From Streblospio benedicti (lineage: Eukaryota; Annelida; Polychaeta; Spionida; Spionidae): 64,000 bases of DNA. This document shows, one piece after another, positions 21,561 to 34,300 of the stretch; positions within the stretch are counted from its first letter, which is position 1, and every line of letters begins with the position of its first letter. The notes below the pieces were generated by a model, which ran no database searches, was not told the DNA's origin, and saw only the letters and a program-made list of their open reading frames with translations. The translations under genes were made by a program, and so were the position numbers. The stretch spans positions 40,090,586 through 40,154,585 of the forward strand of contig CM032669.1 of the NCBI GenBank assembly GCA_019095985.1. Direction: 5' to 3'.

Positions 21561-22871
21561 CCCCTGGGGCCTGTTTCATCAATATGGGGCAAGCAAATCG
21601 CAAATGTGCAAGTGCGTATGCGATAACAAAAGCGTGTCTACAGCTTTTGCAAGTGTTGCATCAGTTATAGTATGTGATTCAACGAGCGGGAATAAGTTTT
21701 TTACATAGTTTTTCAAGTTGTGAGACGTTGGCTGATTTTTATTTGCCACATTGTTATTTATTTTAATGTTCTGAAGTACATGAAGACATTTTGAACTCAA
21801 AACTTAGAACCGTATTGTAAGACCTAAATGTTGTTTTTCGTGAGTTTTATTATAGCACAGTTTATTATGAAGTATGTGGATATACAGGGCCAATGTTCTG
21901 TGAATATCTGACGTTCATTAAATTCTGAAGATATTAGTGAAAATCAGATGCTTGATACAATGGAAAATATTTGGCTTATAAAAAGCAAGTATAAAGGAAA
22001 TGGCAACAACAAAATGGATAAAAACCTCAGTTTGAAACTCCGATATTTGTTTACATTTATTGTTCAACAAATGTAGACCTACACTTTAAACCAATAAACA
22101 GACACACACACACATTTACAGGCATAGTTTTTCATTTGGTTTTTCTAAGACCGAACAACAGTTATGGATATAAATCTATTGAAGTACATAACTGGCAAAT
22201 ACATTATCTTTGTCAATAAATGATGAACAGGGCTCCAATTCTTACAATAATATACTAGAACGCAATGCATAAATAGGTAATCATGTTGAATTGTATTCCA
22301 CTTTTTCAAATCAATTACTTATTAATAGTTTCTAAAACATTGTATAGATTATTCTAATGGTTACCAGACTTATACGACGAATACCAATCCTAAAATAACA
22401 TATAGCAATAATAACAATGTGATCACAATAACTACAAAATAGGTTAGGCATTTTGGGAGACACATTCATTCAAGCAATTTGATTTACAGACCTCACTTCA
22501 TTTTTTTGGGGTGATGTGTCAAGACACTTTCCCAAATGAGTGAAAGACCATGAACGAATCCCCCAAAAAAGGAGCAGAACGTGTGTTAGTCATCACTTTT
22601 GTCAAACAGTGAAACCTCATAACCGAGCACCTGTACGGCGAGTACAGGAGGTTTTGGCTGCAACCCCACGCCGCAAACGCAGACATGCCAGAAATGATTA
22701 CACAGCAGACCAAAGTGAGAAAGAAAGAGAATATTAGAAACTTTGTAATCATTCATCGCTCTTTATAAATTATAGACTGCCTTCATCGCAAACGGTGCAT
22801 AGCACTACGATCCAAATAAATCTACATATTTTCGATGAGTGAAGAATCATACAAAGTCAAAGAGATAGAAC
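21561..22871. other. Gene-free stretch
   Basis: No gene recognised. A plus-strand frame at 22540-22737 is basic and short with no known motif. Confidence 0.4.
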
Positions 22872-23690
22872 TATGTAATTATGAAAATAAACACAGACAG
22901 AGAATGTTGTTAATTGTCAGCATTTAAGATGCTGACGAGTTTATTGAGTAATTAGTTGGGGTACAAAAAACGACAACCCAGATTAGTATAACAAGATACA
23001 GATAAAGAAACAAATCACATAGATGGAATATTAACCTTATCCAAGTAACTATGGTAGCATATATACAGAGATTACAATAAAACAAATTTACAAATGATGT
23101 TTAAAGAAATAACAACGTTCAAAAAGAAGTCTGCTTTAAAAACCTCCCTTAAAACCTTAATGGGAAAAAAGGGAGGAAAAAGCATGACACATAGATAACC
23201 TAACTAAATAAAAACTTGAATACCTGGAAAAAGTAAATACAATAATAATGCAATATACTAACATTACCTAAAACACACACACAAACTTAAAAGGGTGGTG
23301 GTGGGGAAGATGGAGGCAAAATTATGCACGTTCTTCCACCGGATTCTAATCACAGACTGATAAGTAAAGGTATACTGACCGCTACAGTATTTGGCAACTT
23401 GGTTACGTCAGAATAAACATTACAAGTGAAAAGAGGTCACTATTGACCACCAGTTAAGTGCGGTCACTGGTGGGTAACAATAAAACCATGCCATAAGTAA
23501 ATTGCAAAAAAAAGAATTTTTTATATTGATAAAAAATGATATTTTTGCATTGTGACTTATGGCGAGCACGCCTAGCTATGTAATTATGAAAATAAACACA
23601 GATGAATGTTGTTAATTGTCAGCATTTAAGATGCTGACGAGTTTATTGAGTAATTAGTTGGGGTACAAAAAACGACAACCAAAACCCCAA
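22872..23690. repeat. Direct repeat pair with a palindrome (22872-22983 and 23577-23685)
   Basis: About 110 bp starting tatgtaattatgaaaataaa occur twice, 705 bp apart. Each contains gtcagcatttaagatgctgac, an 8-bp inverted repeat around a 5-base centre, and ends with ggggtacaaaaaacgacaac. No coding. Confidence 0.85.
23315..23506. repeat. 191-bp direct repeat, copy 1
   Basis: From caaaattatgcacgttcttc to ccataagtaaattgcaaaa; appears identical, base for base by eye, to 28293-28484 about 5 kb away. Confidence 0.9.
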
Positions 23691-23691
23691 C

Positions 23692-24040
23692 CAAGGCGTG
23701 CTCGCAAAAATATTTAAATTGTGGATACATGGGAATACAAAGCCCATAAATTAAATAAATAAATAAAAAAAAAAAAAAAGACGTGAATTGAAGGTTGGTT
23801 TGAGTAATGAAGATTACAATGAGTTACAATCTCTAAACTGGTATCCATTATGAATGGAACCGCAAACCAACCAAGACGTGCTTGCAAAACTAATATAAAA
23901 CTGTGAAAACATGTGAATACAACAACCGAAATTAATTACATAAGAAACATACAATGACGTGTAATGAAGATAGGTTTGAGTTAGGAAGATTACATTGATT
24001 TTCAATTTGTAACAACTGGTATCTACCATGAAACGAGTCA
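23692..24040. repeat. Tandem dimer of ~175-bp units
   Basis: Two consecutive units (about 23692-23868 and 23869-24034) share the order ccaaccaaggcgtgctcgca / aatacaa / gtaatgaagat / ggtatc. Both begin at a cca-aggcgtgc word. No coding. Confidence 0.65.
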
Positions 24041-24099
24041 AACTATGTTGTACACTGGAAAACTAATACTAAAATTCTAAGCAAAGTCAAAAGCAAAGC

Positions 24100-24720
24100 A
24101 TCCCTGGAAGTTTATTTATTGAATCCATAGACGACACTTCATCGTCACAGAGGGACAAAAACTACTGGTTATAGCTTTAGGGTCTTTGGCCACAAAACAA
24201 ATTCCTAGCATCCTTAGACAAGCGCAGGGCCAGGGTATCCTCGTGTTTGGAGAGCAGCAATGAAAATCTATATAAAAGGCTGCAATGATCTGAACACACT
24301 GTAATCCTGAAGAGGATGCTCCCCTGGCCCAAAGTGTGGCACCATTAACCCGGGGTATAATAGAAGGTGACTGTTGCTCTGTTAAAGGTTCTAAAAAAAA
24401 CTGTAAAGCTGCTTCCTGCGTGTAGCTGATGAGGGCTGTTGTCTCGCCAGATATTCCTGTTGCTGTTGCATGGATATCTGGACTGAGGCTGGGAGCTGAG
24501 CCACCAAGGATGAGAGGTGCGTGAGCGAAGCCATTTGCGACTACTCCAAAGGAGCCTGCGCAACACTCGAAAAAAAAAAAAAACACCTTGGTGGCTGCTG
24601 TCATCTTGAGGCAAAGCTATAGCCAACCTGCTATAAATCTTCGTCCTGTGCGCTTTACTTTGCAGGTGGACCCTTTCTTTAGGTTGTCCCACTTGCTGCT
24701 CTCTTTGGTGGCATCCTAAA
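24100..24720 (-). other. Weak minus-strand coding-like stretch
   Basis: A short frame at about 24420-24545 reads MASLTHLSSLVAQLPASVQI then SMQQQQEYLARQQPSSATRR and stops. Gln-rich and protein-like, but too short to assign; an A-run interrupts the neighbouring sequence. Confidence 0.2.
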
Positions 24721-24879
24721 ATAAAACCTCACGGCAGATAAATTGGGTACATTATGAGACAATAAGCAGTCAAACTCACAGGTAGCACCAAAGGCACTAT
24801 ACACCATTGTATAATATAGAGTGGATGAGTTATACGGCATCCTAAACCATTACCTGGAAAAAAAATTCTGTTAAACGAA

Positions 24880-26830
24880 AACACCCTGAATGACACACTG
24901 AGGGCATCGTCAGTTTCATGGGTACCTGCATAAAGTGCACATACGTGCTAAAGGCACGACTGACTTACTAAAGGCATCATCAGTTACAAGGAACCTGCAA
25001 AAGTGCAAAATGTGCTAAAGGCACATATTAAGTGTCAACACAAAGACTGACTTGCTAAAGTCATTGTAACTTACAAGGTACTTGCAAAAGGGCAAAAATG
25101 TGCTTAAGGCACGTGTTAAAGTAAACACAATGACTGATTTTTAAAGGCATTGCCATTTACCAGGTACATGCATAAAGTGCAAAGTATGTGCTAAAGGCAC
25201 GGTTGATTTACTAAAGGCATCGTGAGTTAAACGGCACCTGCAAAAAATCTGCTGAAGGCATGTATTAAGTGTAGACACCAATTCTGACTTTCTTAAGGCA
25301 TCATATGTTACAACGTATCTGCAAAAGTACAAAAATGTGCTAACGGCACATATTAAATGTAGACACAATGGCTGATTTAAAACGCATATTCAGTTACAAG
25401 GTACATGCAAAAGTGCAAAAGGCCCTTATTAAGTGTAGACACAATGATAGACTAACTAAAGGTATCGCCAGTAACAAGGTACCTGCAAAAGTGCAAAATT
25501 GTGCTCAAGGCATGTGTTAAAAGTCGACACCATGACTGACTTACTGAAGCCAAGGTCAATTACACGTTACGTGCATAAAGTGCAATTATGTGCTAAAGGC
25601 ACGACTGACTTACTAAAGGCATCGTCAGTACGAGATACACGAATAAAGTGCGAATATGTGCTAAAGGCACGTCTGACTTACTAAAGGCATCGTCAGGGCG
25701 AGATACACGAATAAAGTGCGAATATGTGCTAAAGGCACGTCTGACTTACTAAAGGCATCGTCAGGGCGAGATACAAGCATAAAGTGCAAATATGTGCTAA
25801 AGGCACCACTGACCTACTAAAGGCATTGTCATTGTCAGTTACACGAGACATGGATAAAGTGAAAAAATGTGCTAAAGGCACGACTGACTACTAAAGGCAT
25901 CGTCAGTTACAAGATACAAGGTTAAAGTGCAAATATGTGCTAAAGGCACGACTGACTTACTAAAGGCATCGTCAGTACGAGATACACGAATAAAGTGCGA
26001 ATATGTGCTAAAGGCACGTCTGACTTACTAAAGGCATCGTCAGGGCGAGATACACGAATAAAGTGCTATGTGCTAAAGGCACGTCTGACTTACTAAAGGC
26101 ATCGTCAGGGCGAGATACAAGCATAAAGTGCAAAAATGTGCTAAAGGCACCACTGACCTACTAAAGGCATTGTCAGTTACACGAGACATGGATAAAGTGA
26201 AAAATGTGCTAAAGGCACCACTGACTTAAAAGGGCATGGTCAGTCACAAGATACATGCATAAAGTGCAATTATGTGCTAAAGGCACGGCTGGCTTACTAA
26301 AGGGATGTTCACTTACAGGTACATGCACAAAGTGCAAATATGTACTAAAGGCACGACCGACTTACTGAAGGTATAGTCCGTTACAAGAAACATACAAAAA
26401 GTGCAAATGTGTGCTACAGGCAAGACTGAATTACTAAAGGGATGTCAGTTACACAGTACAATGATAAGGTGAAATAATGTGCTAAAGGCACGACTGACTT
26501 ACTTAAGGCAAAATCAGTTAGGATTGATGGCTAAAGTGCAATTATGTGCTAAAGGGATGACTGACTTAATTAAGGGATATCAGTTACAAGATTGATGGAT
26601 AAAGTGCAATTATGTGCTAAAGGCACGACTGACTTACTTAAGGGATATCAGTTACAAGATTGATGGATAAAGTGGAATTATGTGCTAAAGGCACGTCTGA
26701 CTTACTTAAGGGATATCAGTTACAAGAATGATGGATAAAGTGCAATTATGTGCTGAAGGCACGACTGACTTACTAAACGGATGGTCAGTTACCAGATACA
26801 TGCATAAAGTGCAAATATGTGCTACGGCAC
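24880..26830. repeat. Minisatellite, units of about 66-69 bp
   Basis: Nearly 2 kb of diverged tandem units, roughly 28 of them, built on the words tgtgctaaaggcacgactga, cttactaaaggcatcgtcag and gcataaagtgcaaata. Each unit has two related halves, both holding ctaaaggca, so the unit itself came from a duplication. Sub-types alternate (for example cgtcagggcgagatacacga near 25690-26060), showing local higher-order structure. Confidence 0.95.
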
Positions 26831-26861
26831 ATGTTAAAAGAACCTTACAGTGGCACCCTAC

Positions 26862-27240
26862 AAGTTATAAGGATGTTCGCTGATTGTGCTGGAATAAAGG
26901 GGGTAAAAACAGGAAAAAAAATAGTAGAATTCATTGAGCCTGGCTCAAAAGACACAATCAGCAGCTGAAATGAAGCTATACAGTGGTAAGAAGGCTGAGA
27001 GTAGATTACATAAAACGTGGCGTAGAGGAAAAAAAAAAGGGCAAGCACCTCACAAGCTGTGAGGATGTTCGCTGAACGTGCTGGAATAAAGAGGGTAAAA
27101 CAGGAAATATTAGTTGAATTCATTGAGCCTGGCTCAAAAGACTCAAGCAGCAGCTGACATGAAGCTATACAGTGGTAAGAAAACTTAAATTAGGTTACAT
27201 ATAACATGACGTAGATGAAAAAAAAAAAAAAAGGGGGGAA
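26862..27240. repeat. Tandem dimer of ~190-bp units
   Basis: Units at about 26862-27040 and 27051-27240 share gaggatgttcgctga, gtgctggaataaag, gaattcattgagcctggctc and gaagctatacagtggtaaga, each ending in a long A/G run. Confidence 0.85.
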
Positions 27241-28292
27241 AGGCTGATCGCCCAAAATAATATTTAACCATTCCATGTGCATTGAGATGAACTCCAACTG
27301 TTGAAAGTACTGCTGCCACACTGCAACTGAACCCACGTGGTGCCAAAAATTAAACTGCTGTGCTGACCTACATAAATGATAGAAATCATAAGGACAATTC
27401 AAATCAGTCACCGTTAGGGATGTTCCACGGCACACTTTAGTCTTAAGTATTGCTTCCCAAACTGCCACCACTGTTAATACGTGAAAATACCTTTTTAATA
27501 TAATTAAGAAAAAAAAATCAATCGTCTATACCAAGAAAAGTAGGGGTATACTACCATTATAGAGAGAAAAAAAACAAAGAATCAAAACTACTTGGGGTGA
27601 TTAAGAAACAAAACTACTTGGGGTGATAGGGCTTTAATCCAAAATTGTTATGATAACTGGAGTGATCTACTAACATCGGTGAGAAAACCCCGGAATTCCA
27701 CTTTGTGTGAAGATGTACACACACCCAAAATGATACTGTTTATACGGTTGATTAGCATATTGAGATAAACGCCTTATAAATGAAAGGCCAATTAATAGAA
27801 CCATAGCTGAATGTTTAAAATGGGCAAAACCCAAAGCTACGCGTACCAGTTTAATAAGGCAAACAATACACACCTGATAACGACAGTCTTAGTCCCAAGA
27901 TTTCCCCGGCACAAGAAGCAGTACAACACGTGGTAGCAGGTTTCCATGAATAACAAGTGCATAACCAGTGCAAGAGGGGGAAAGACTGGGGAACTGTAGA
28001 CACAAAATCCTAGTGAAATGCACAACGAGTACCACATAAAGTAAGTTAAAACAAGCAAGTCAAACGGCTACTAGTGGGTACAAAGCAAAATCCGAAAACA
28101 CGTGTTGTTGTTTAACATGTTGAACCCGGCAGTGAGGAAAATAAAAAGCAAGGTTAGAAGCGTTATTATCACTGGCAGAACGATACGCAATATCCTCAGT
28201 TATCTCAAATAACTTGTAGCAATTAAAGTGATATAAAATTAAGTCAAAATCCACGTAAAAAGAAAAAAAAAAGTCCAAAACACGAGAAAAAC
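27241..28292. other. Gene-free stretch
   Basis: No gene, RNA or element recognised. A direct repeat of the words caaaactacttggggtgat occurs at about 27584-27630. Confidence 0.4.
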
Positions 28293-28484
28293 AAAATTAT
28301 GCACGTTCTTCCACCGGATTCTAATCACAGACTGATAAGTAAAGGTATACTGACCGCTACAGTATTTGGCAACTTGGTTACGTCAGAATAAACATTACAA
28401 GTGAAAAGAGGTCACTATTGACCACCAGTTAAGTGCGGTCACTGGTGGGTAACAATAAAACCATGCCATAAGTAAATTGCAAAA
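28293..28484. repeat. 191-bp direct repeat, copy 2
   Basis: Same sequence and orientation as 23315-23506. The flanks differ on both sides, so the match ends sharply. Confidence 0.9.
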
Positions 28485-29900
28485 TGATACTTCTCCCATA
28501 TGTCTTGGGAAACTTGAAACATGTGTTGACTAGCACTAATAGAAGACATTTGGCCATTGATTTGCATGACATAAATTTCCAGCGCATTACAAAAAACTGC
28601 CATGGCTGTAGAAGTGTTAGCTCTGCTCCCAGGCTTATGATGTATTAGGCAGCAGCACAGCCTCAGAAAGCTGCCAGAATGTGTTTTGCTTCCTGCCAGC
28701 CTCAGCAGCAGTCAACCTCAGCTGGTCAACCTGACTTACAAACAAACAACATATTATGAACAACGATAAATAAAGGCCTAAATAATAATAATTGGGCATG
28801 AATAAGCGGCAAATCAAGTCAAATTAACAAACAACGTGATGAAAAACGAAAAATAATAAGAGTAAATAATAATAAATGGGTACATAAGCGGCAAATCAAG
28901 TCAAATTAACAAGCCCAATCCAAGGTACTTATCTCAAAAATGTCGTCTGCTATATATACAAGCTGCATCTGCTGGTTTACTGAAGCAGCCTATCGCCGTG
29001 CCAACTGCTGCTTCAAGCCGCCGCAGCCACAAGCTAGAAATCCCCGCTCTTGAGTACCCGAGTAGTAGTGGAGCATTGCAGACTTCAGTAAAGCGTCCTT
29101 TCCTGTAGCATTTATCAACCAGTGTGTGCTTCGTTTGTGTGCATACATTCTGATCACTATGCATTTTGAACGAGAGTATCAATGGAATGTTTTGGCGTCT
29201 GTATCCTTAACACTTTGCTCGCTTGCTTTAGTAAAGTTAACCACATTACATCACGGACTGTTTAACTTTTAATGTTACCCTAGATTGCATTTATATAGTT
29301 GACAAAACGCTGTTTAATTAACCACAGCTTGTATATTGTATCTTGTAGTCCACGAATTTGGCATCTCTGGTTATTATGATAAAAACCCTGTGCTAAACTA
29401 ATTTGTCCAACTTATTTATGCTTCTTTTTTTTATGATCTGAAATTATATATGCACCAGTTGCTTATCACAAAGGTATCTTCTTAGATTGAACAATTCAAG
29501 GGAAAAGATATGTATATATTGCAATCTAATAGCAAGATTGACTCATAGCCTCCAACTAGTCCTAGGTCAAATCTGGCAAGCAAATTCCAGTAATATTGTT
29601 GAAAAACCGGAATCCATGTAAATATCAAATCCTATTGTCTATTGCATATATCCATTGCAACTTTCAATGTATGTGTCCAAGTTTTCAGACACTATAAATC
29701 GCGGAAACGTTTGATTTCAGAAAAAACAAGCCATAAAAAGATTTTAATATGCTGCTATGTTGCTGGTCTAGGCCAAACTGGATTAATCCAGTATATGACT
29801 AGACTCGTGGCTGCGAATTGGTGTCGCTAGGGCAACAGTAGACTTGTGTTCTGTCACACAAACCAAATAAAATATTCAATTTTATGACGATAATTGACAA
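28485..29900. other. Gene-free stretch with a small tandem duplication
   Basis: Two ~85-bp units at 28739-28908 share aagcggcaaatcaagtcaaa. A minus-strand frame at 28934-29182 has no recognised motif. Nothing else seen. Confidence 0.35.
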
Positions 29901-30700
29901 CATAATACTTCCTCAAATATAATGAGGTCAGCAACTTCCATTAAGAAGAATGTACACTGGTCTAGCGGGACAAAAATAAAAAAATCTAATGGTAAAACAC
30001 TCACATCTATGGAGGCTGAACTATTCGCATTGACCAACAGCAATGGTGAAGATTTAAAAGTACCTTGTTCATCAATGGCCATAGTACCCAGCTCACACTT
30101 TGCAGAAGACGAAGTACAGTTATTGGTAGACAATGTTACTGATGACAAAGAAATGTTATTTACAAGATTTTCTACATCAGTAACAAAACAACTTAAAGAC
30201 AAAATGTGAGACGACATTTCACAACAAATGAATGATCTAGCATAAAATGATAGAACAAGAGAAAAGAGAAAAAATAAATGGTCAAGATTAGCTAGTGGTG
30301 TACATGCAAAAGCTGCAACAATTAACAGAATAGAAAGGTATTCATCTGGATAAAAATGATATTGATGTGCCTATATTAAGTGACACACAAGAGTTCTTGA
30401 AGTGATAGGAAAAACGTCTGTTGAGGGCCTAGAAGAAGGCATTCATATGGAAGACATTTGTACGCAGTCTGTTAATGCACATAATGCAAAAGTGGATGAA
30501 AATAATGATTATGACACATACACGTACAAAGCTCAAGAGAATAAAGACAAAGATATAAACACGAAGCCAAAAATAGAAAGAACGTAGATAATGTTGAAAC
30601 ACCAGAAATCATGAAAATAGAAATAAAAGAATTAAAAATTATGGAGGGTGTTAATGCCCGTTTGAAGGGTTTCACTGTACATTATATTGACATTGTAAAT
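29901..30700 (+). pseudogene. Decayed unrecognised coding stretch
   Basis: Several plus-strand pieces look protein-like: TSMEAELFALTNSNGEDLKV at 29990-30060, KWSRLASGVHAKAATINRIE at 30270-30340 (stop soon after) and an acidic, lysine-rich piece at 30402-30587. They are in different frames and broken by stops. No family recognised; may be an old transposon gene. Confidence 0.25.
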
Positions 30701-31017
30701 TATTGAACCAGACATGGTGGTGCATGTATATTAAGTATGTGTATTAGTATTTTGAACTTTGAGTATTGAATTTTTTGCCACATCATCACATATTAAAATT
30801 ATGTAATGGCAGGTTAAGGTTTTGTGGAGATATCCCATATATTTATTCAACTTCTTCAAGTACACAATCAAGTATGTTTCTCTTTAGTTTGGGTTTAATG
30901 ATAACATTCATTGTAGATTTGGTTAAATGTGAATATGTGAAAATATTACTTTTGTAACAATGGTGTTACACTATTTAAACAGCAATTTAAGTGGGCAAAG
31001 TTGATCAAATACAAACC
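30701..31017. other. Gene-free stretch
   Basis: AT-rich, nothing recognised. Confidence 0.4.
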
Positions 31018-31250
31018 ATTTTTAAAGCCGAGCTTCGCAGAAAACTCTAGCTTTATAGTCGTCGTTTCATTCTGTTCCCTCTTCACCGCCAATATCTTAA
31101 ATATAAGCATATTCATACGCGCTGAAATTCGTGCCCAATTTGAATTTATCAATGAAACTGAAGCAGCCGACGATAGCCGATGTTAATGAGCTGGGGCAAC
31201 GCCAATTACATACAATGTAGTAGCCGATCAAAATTAATACGCCACTACAA
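31018..31250 (+). repeat. Dispersed repeat, copy 2
   Basis: Second copy of the element at 2468-2660, sharing taaagccgagcttcgcagaa, gaaattcgtgcccaattt, atgaaactga and aaaattaatacgccactaca, with a ~20-bp insertion in the middle relative to copy 1. Confidence 0.6.
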
Positions 31251-31879
31251 CTACCCGTGTAACAATATTGCTCAGAGTGCAGCCGCCATTGGCTGCTAAT
31301 AGACTATTGGCATTTGCTGCTAGTTTTAGAGGCAGCAGCAGACAGCATCGCTGCGGGGAGCAATATTATTTAAAGCGTTAACAACAGCTGGTAAAACCGC
31401 CATGATCAACTGTATGAAATGCAGCACTTAGTTCCAAAAGGGCCAACAGAACACACTTGATATCATTGAATGTGAACTGTCATTGCAAAACTATGTAGGG
31501 GGGTTGGGGGGTGGTGCTGCTGCAAAGATGACGAAAGGTGAGAAGGGGGCGGGGTTAAAAAAGGCCAAAATGAGGTGACGTCATTTGTGAACGATCCCAT
31601 AGAGTACCTTGTACAACGGAGAATAAAGACAAAATATACAACATGATTCCCTGTATATATATCTGTTTTAATAGCATTTCTACAATACAGTTGTAGTTTT
31701 AAATAAACATACTAGTAAACACAATCATTGTTTCCAAATATCATTAAGTGCACTTAAGTAGGTAGTACTCCATATATGTGAATAGGATACAGAATTAAAA
31801 AATTCTATCTACTTTGGTCACTTGTATGTGGACAACAGCTGTGTATGATATTTTTGACATTCAGTGGATTTCTAGAAAC
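31251..31879. other. Gene-free stretch
   Basis: Nothing recognised. G-rich run at 31498-31520. Confidence 0.4.
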
Positions 31880-32610
31880 TATGCAGATAACTGGTCCCTC
31901 GTCAATCTTTCTCATTACGGCCTCTGACCCATTAGACAATATAAGTTTGAAATTATATTCCTGAACGCTGACGTAATAATTAGAGCAGATGTATTTCCTA
32001 ATACAGAAAATTGAATGTCATTTTTTAATGCGACCATATCAATATCTTTAAGCCTCCTGTATTTGACTCTTCAGTATAGACTTTGGCCTCTCAATAATCA
32101 AGTCACACAAGATCAGAAATGGTCTGATATTACATTCTTGTGAACTTCCATATTACTACAAAAATGGAATCAGACTGTCAGCATCTCTTGCGTACATGTG
32201 ATCTAAGATATGTCCAGACTGGTGAATAGCTTCTTAACATATTGCAACAAACCATGTGACTCAGTCAAGTTATTAAAATGCACTGTCTCCGAATCACTTG
32301 GCATACAAGTGTAAAGTTGAAATCACTGCAAATCATAACTCTATTTGTTTCCATGGCTAGGTCAAGCGGGTATTCTGTGTATTCAGATTAGAATTGTGCA
32401 TGTTTACGTTGATTCTCTTCTCTTCACTTCTGTTCCTGTCAACAAGTGAAGGTATCCTTCTGAAGATGGAAAGATTCTTTGCCCCTCTGCAGCCACGTGG
32501 TTTGAGCTTTGAAATCCCAAGGTCTTGTAGTGTTTTGTAAACGTGATCATTAAGTCTAGGTCTAACAGGCACAGTACGGGAGACCGGGGCAGGTTGAAAC
32601 ACTTTTTATT
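31880..32610 (-). pseudogene. CR1/L2-like LINE fragment (endonuclease part)
   Basis: From 32602 downward: PVRPRLNDHVYKTLQDLGIS then KLKPRGCRGAKNLSIFRRIP, the arginine/glycine-rich segment that precedes the endonuclease in CR1/L2-type LINEs. Further down, in broken frames, MICSDFNF, HGLLQYVKKLF and NVISDHFLILCDLIIERPKS match the end of the APE endonuclease, where SDHxxxxxDL is the conserved catalytic block. At least four stops or shifts interrupt it. Dead, 5'- and 3'-truncated. Confidence 0.55.
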
Positions 32611-32647
32611 CTTTTCCAAACATCTCATGACTCATTGACTCATCATT

Positions 32648-33135
32648 CAATGGTCAAAATATCTGCTTTTCTTCCCTTTTTCAATCACTTCATTTGCCAT
32701 ATGCCTGAGTTTGACATAGTCCAAAACAACCTCAGGCAATCCAAGCTCATCAAATGTAGTGTCTTGCATACACACTATTACAGCAAAGTCAAATTGCAAA
32801 AAAAAAGGATTTTGAAGGTGTCTTAATCCAAATTGTATGCAGAATAAAAACATAGGACAAAAACCTTTAAGCAACAAATAACCTTATATACAATCCAATT
32901 CACATCCTCATAATTACTTAATTACCATTTATCCAACAACAACAAAAACTCTTATATCTAAAAAACTTTCACTATCATTCAACTTTTTTCCACACAATAC
33001 AGTAATCATTGACTCATCATTCAATGGTCAAAATATCTCTGGTTTTCTTCCCTTTTTCAGTCACTTCATCTGCCATATGCCTGAGTTTGACATAGTCCAA
33101 AACAACCTCTGGCAACCAAAGCTCATCAAATGTAA
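32648..33135 (-). repeat. Direct repeat of an exon-like 110-bp segment
   Basis: 32640-32758 and 33009-33135 are near-identical (caatggtcaaaatatct, cttccctttttca, catatgcctgagtttgacat). In minus orientation the unit reads LPEVVLDYVKLRHMANEVIE then KGKKSRYFDH. Two copies 360 bp apart could be a duplicated exon or a repeated piece of a transposon gene. Confidence 0.6.
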
Positions 33136-33313
33136 AAAAAAACAAAAAAAACAACAAAAGTAATATAGATACAAAGAAAACATGATTATCATCAATTAAT
33201 CTTTATTGGTATGCACAATAAAGTCAAACAATCAAACAAACAAATTTTTACACTAAGAGCTCTGCTTTCAGCCATTCACTCTTAAATCCTCTTTATGAAG
33301 AGTTATCCGATTG

Positions 33314-33553
33314 TCAATTTTGGCAGACGAAGTAAGGAGACCCATCTTGATGAGCCCATCTTTTGCAGACTTTGCACTCCAAACATATTTCTCCAGATCT
33401 ACTATCTGCAAAAGGTTCTAAACAAAATATGCAGGACCATTGCTCTACAGAGTCACCAGACAAGTCTTGTTTTGCTCTATTTTTTGGGGGCTGCTTCTTT
33501 TTGCTTTCTTTCATTTCAACTTTCCGTCTTTCCTGCGGTTTCTTTTTGAACAT
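33314..33553 (-). pseudogene. PHD-like C-terminal tail, Tigger/jerky type
   Basis: A basic stretch (KKKPQERRKVEMKESKKKQP) leads into CIFCLEPFADSRSGEICLEC and KVCKRWAHQDG then FVCQN and a stop. The CxxC-(x)n-CxxC-WAH spacing is that of the short zinc-binding tail that many invertebrate Tigger/jerky-type transposases carry at the C-terminus. The transposase body is not seen upstream, so this is an orphan tail or belongs to a host protein. Confidence 0.45.
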
Positions 33554-34011
33554 TTTTCTTTCAACATTTTAATTTTTTCCATCGTGGATTGTTGCTCTAT
33601 TGCATTCTTTTCTGGTGTATCAATTAGAATGGCACTGAAACGTTGTTACAACCCTCATCTAAAAATATATGCTGAATATTATTCTGCATTGTTTAGGTCA
33701 AACTTAAAATATCTTGATTCAAAGCACATACATATATACTTTTGTTAGAAAAGTTGACGATAAAGATTCCATGTATGATATTGAATTTAAAACAAATTTA
33801 ATAGAACATCGAAAAATTACTTACTTCAATAAAAAATGTTTTTTCTTTAAACCTTTTTTTTTGTTTGTTCAGTGTCTTCCACAATTTGTATGCAAATCAA
33901 TATCAAGTCACATACTTTGTTTCAAACATCAATTAAACGGCATATTGATTAAATTTTGAACTAATTACTGTGTTTCAATTTGCCCCGTGTTTCAACTTGC
34001 CCCGGTCTCTC
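33554..34011. other. Gene-free stretch
   Basis: AT-rich; no recognised element. Confidence 0.4.
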
Positions 34012-34300
34012 CTACTTCTTATTGCATGTATCATGACAATCATAAAAATCATGAGTCAAACTCTGAAGTGCAAATAAAACTGCCAGTAATTCCAAAACAT
34101 TAATATGTAACTCCATTTCCTTAACATTCCATTTTCTGTTGGCAGCTACACTGACTCGCTTCGCTCCCCAACCTAATCGCAAAGCATCAGTTTGAATCAA
34201 GCAGGACGGCTTTTCCTGAACAATAGTAGAAGATTTAATCAACTGTCTTCTGCAAGTCATGATGCAAAGGTTTCCTTTGGCAGGGAAGTATCTTAGGACA
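34012..34300 (-). mobile_element. DIRS-like retroelement fossil (RNase H part)
   Basis: A short fossil of a tyrosine-recombinase (DIRS-like) retrotransposon. The readable part is the RNase H domain, with the DALRLGWGA block and the ELHINVLELLAVLFALQSL helix typical of the group. Reverse transcriptase, recombinase and terminal repeats are absent here. Broken and heavily truncated; age not estimable. Confidence 0.5.

Noticed and set aside
24880-26830. CRISPR-like regular repeats
   Set aside because: Units are contiguous and diverged with no unique spacers, and the DNA is animal. It is a minisatellite.
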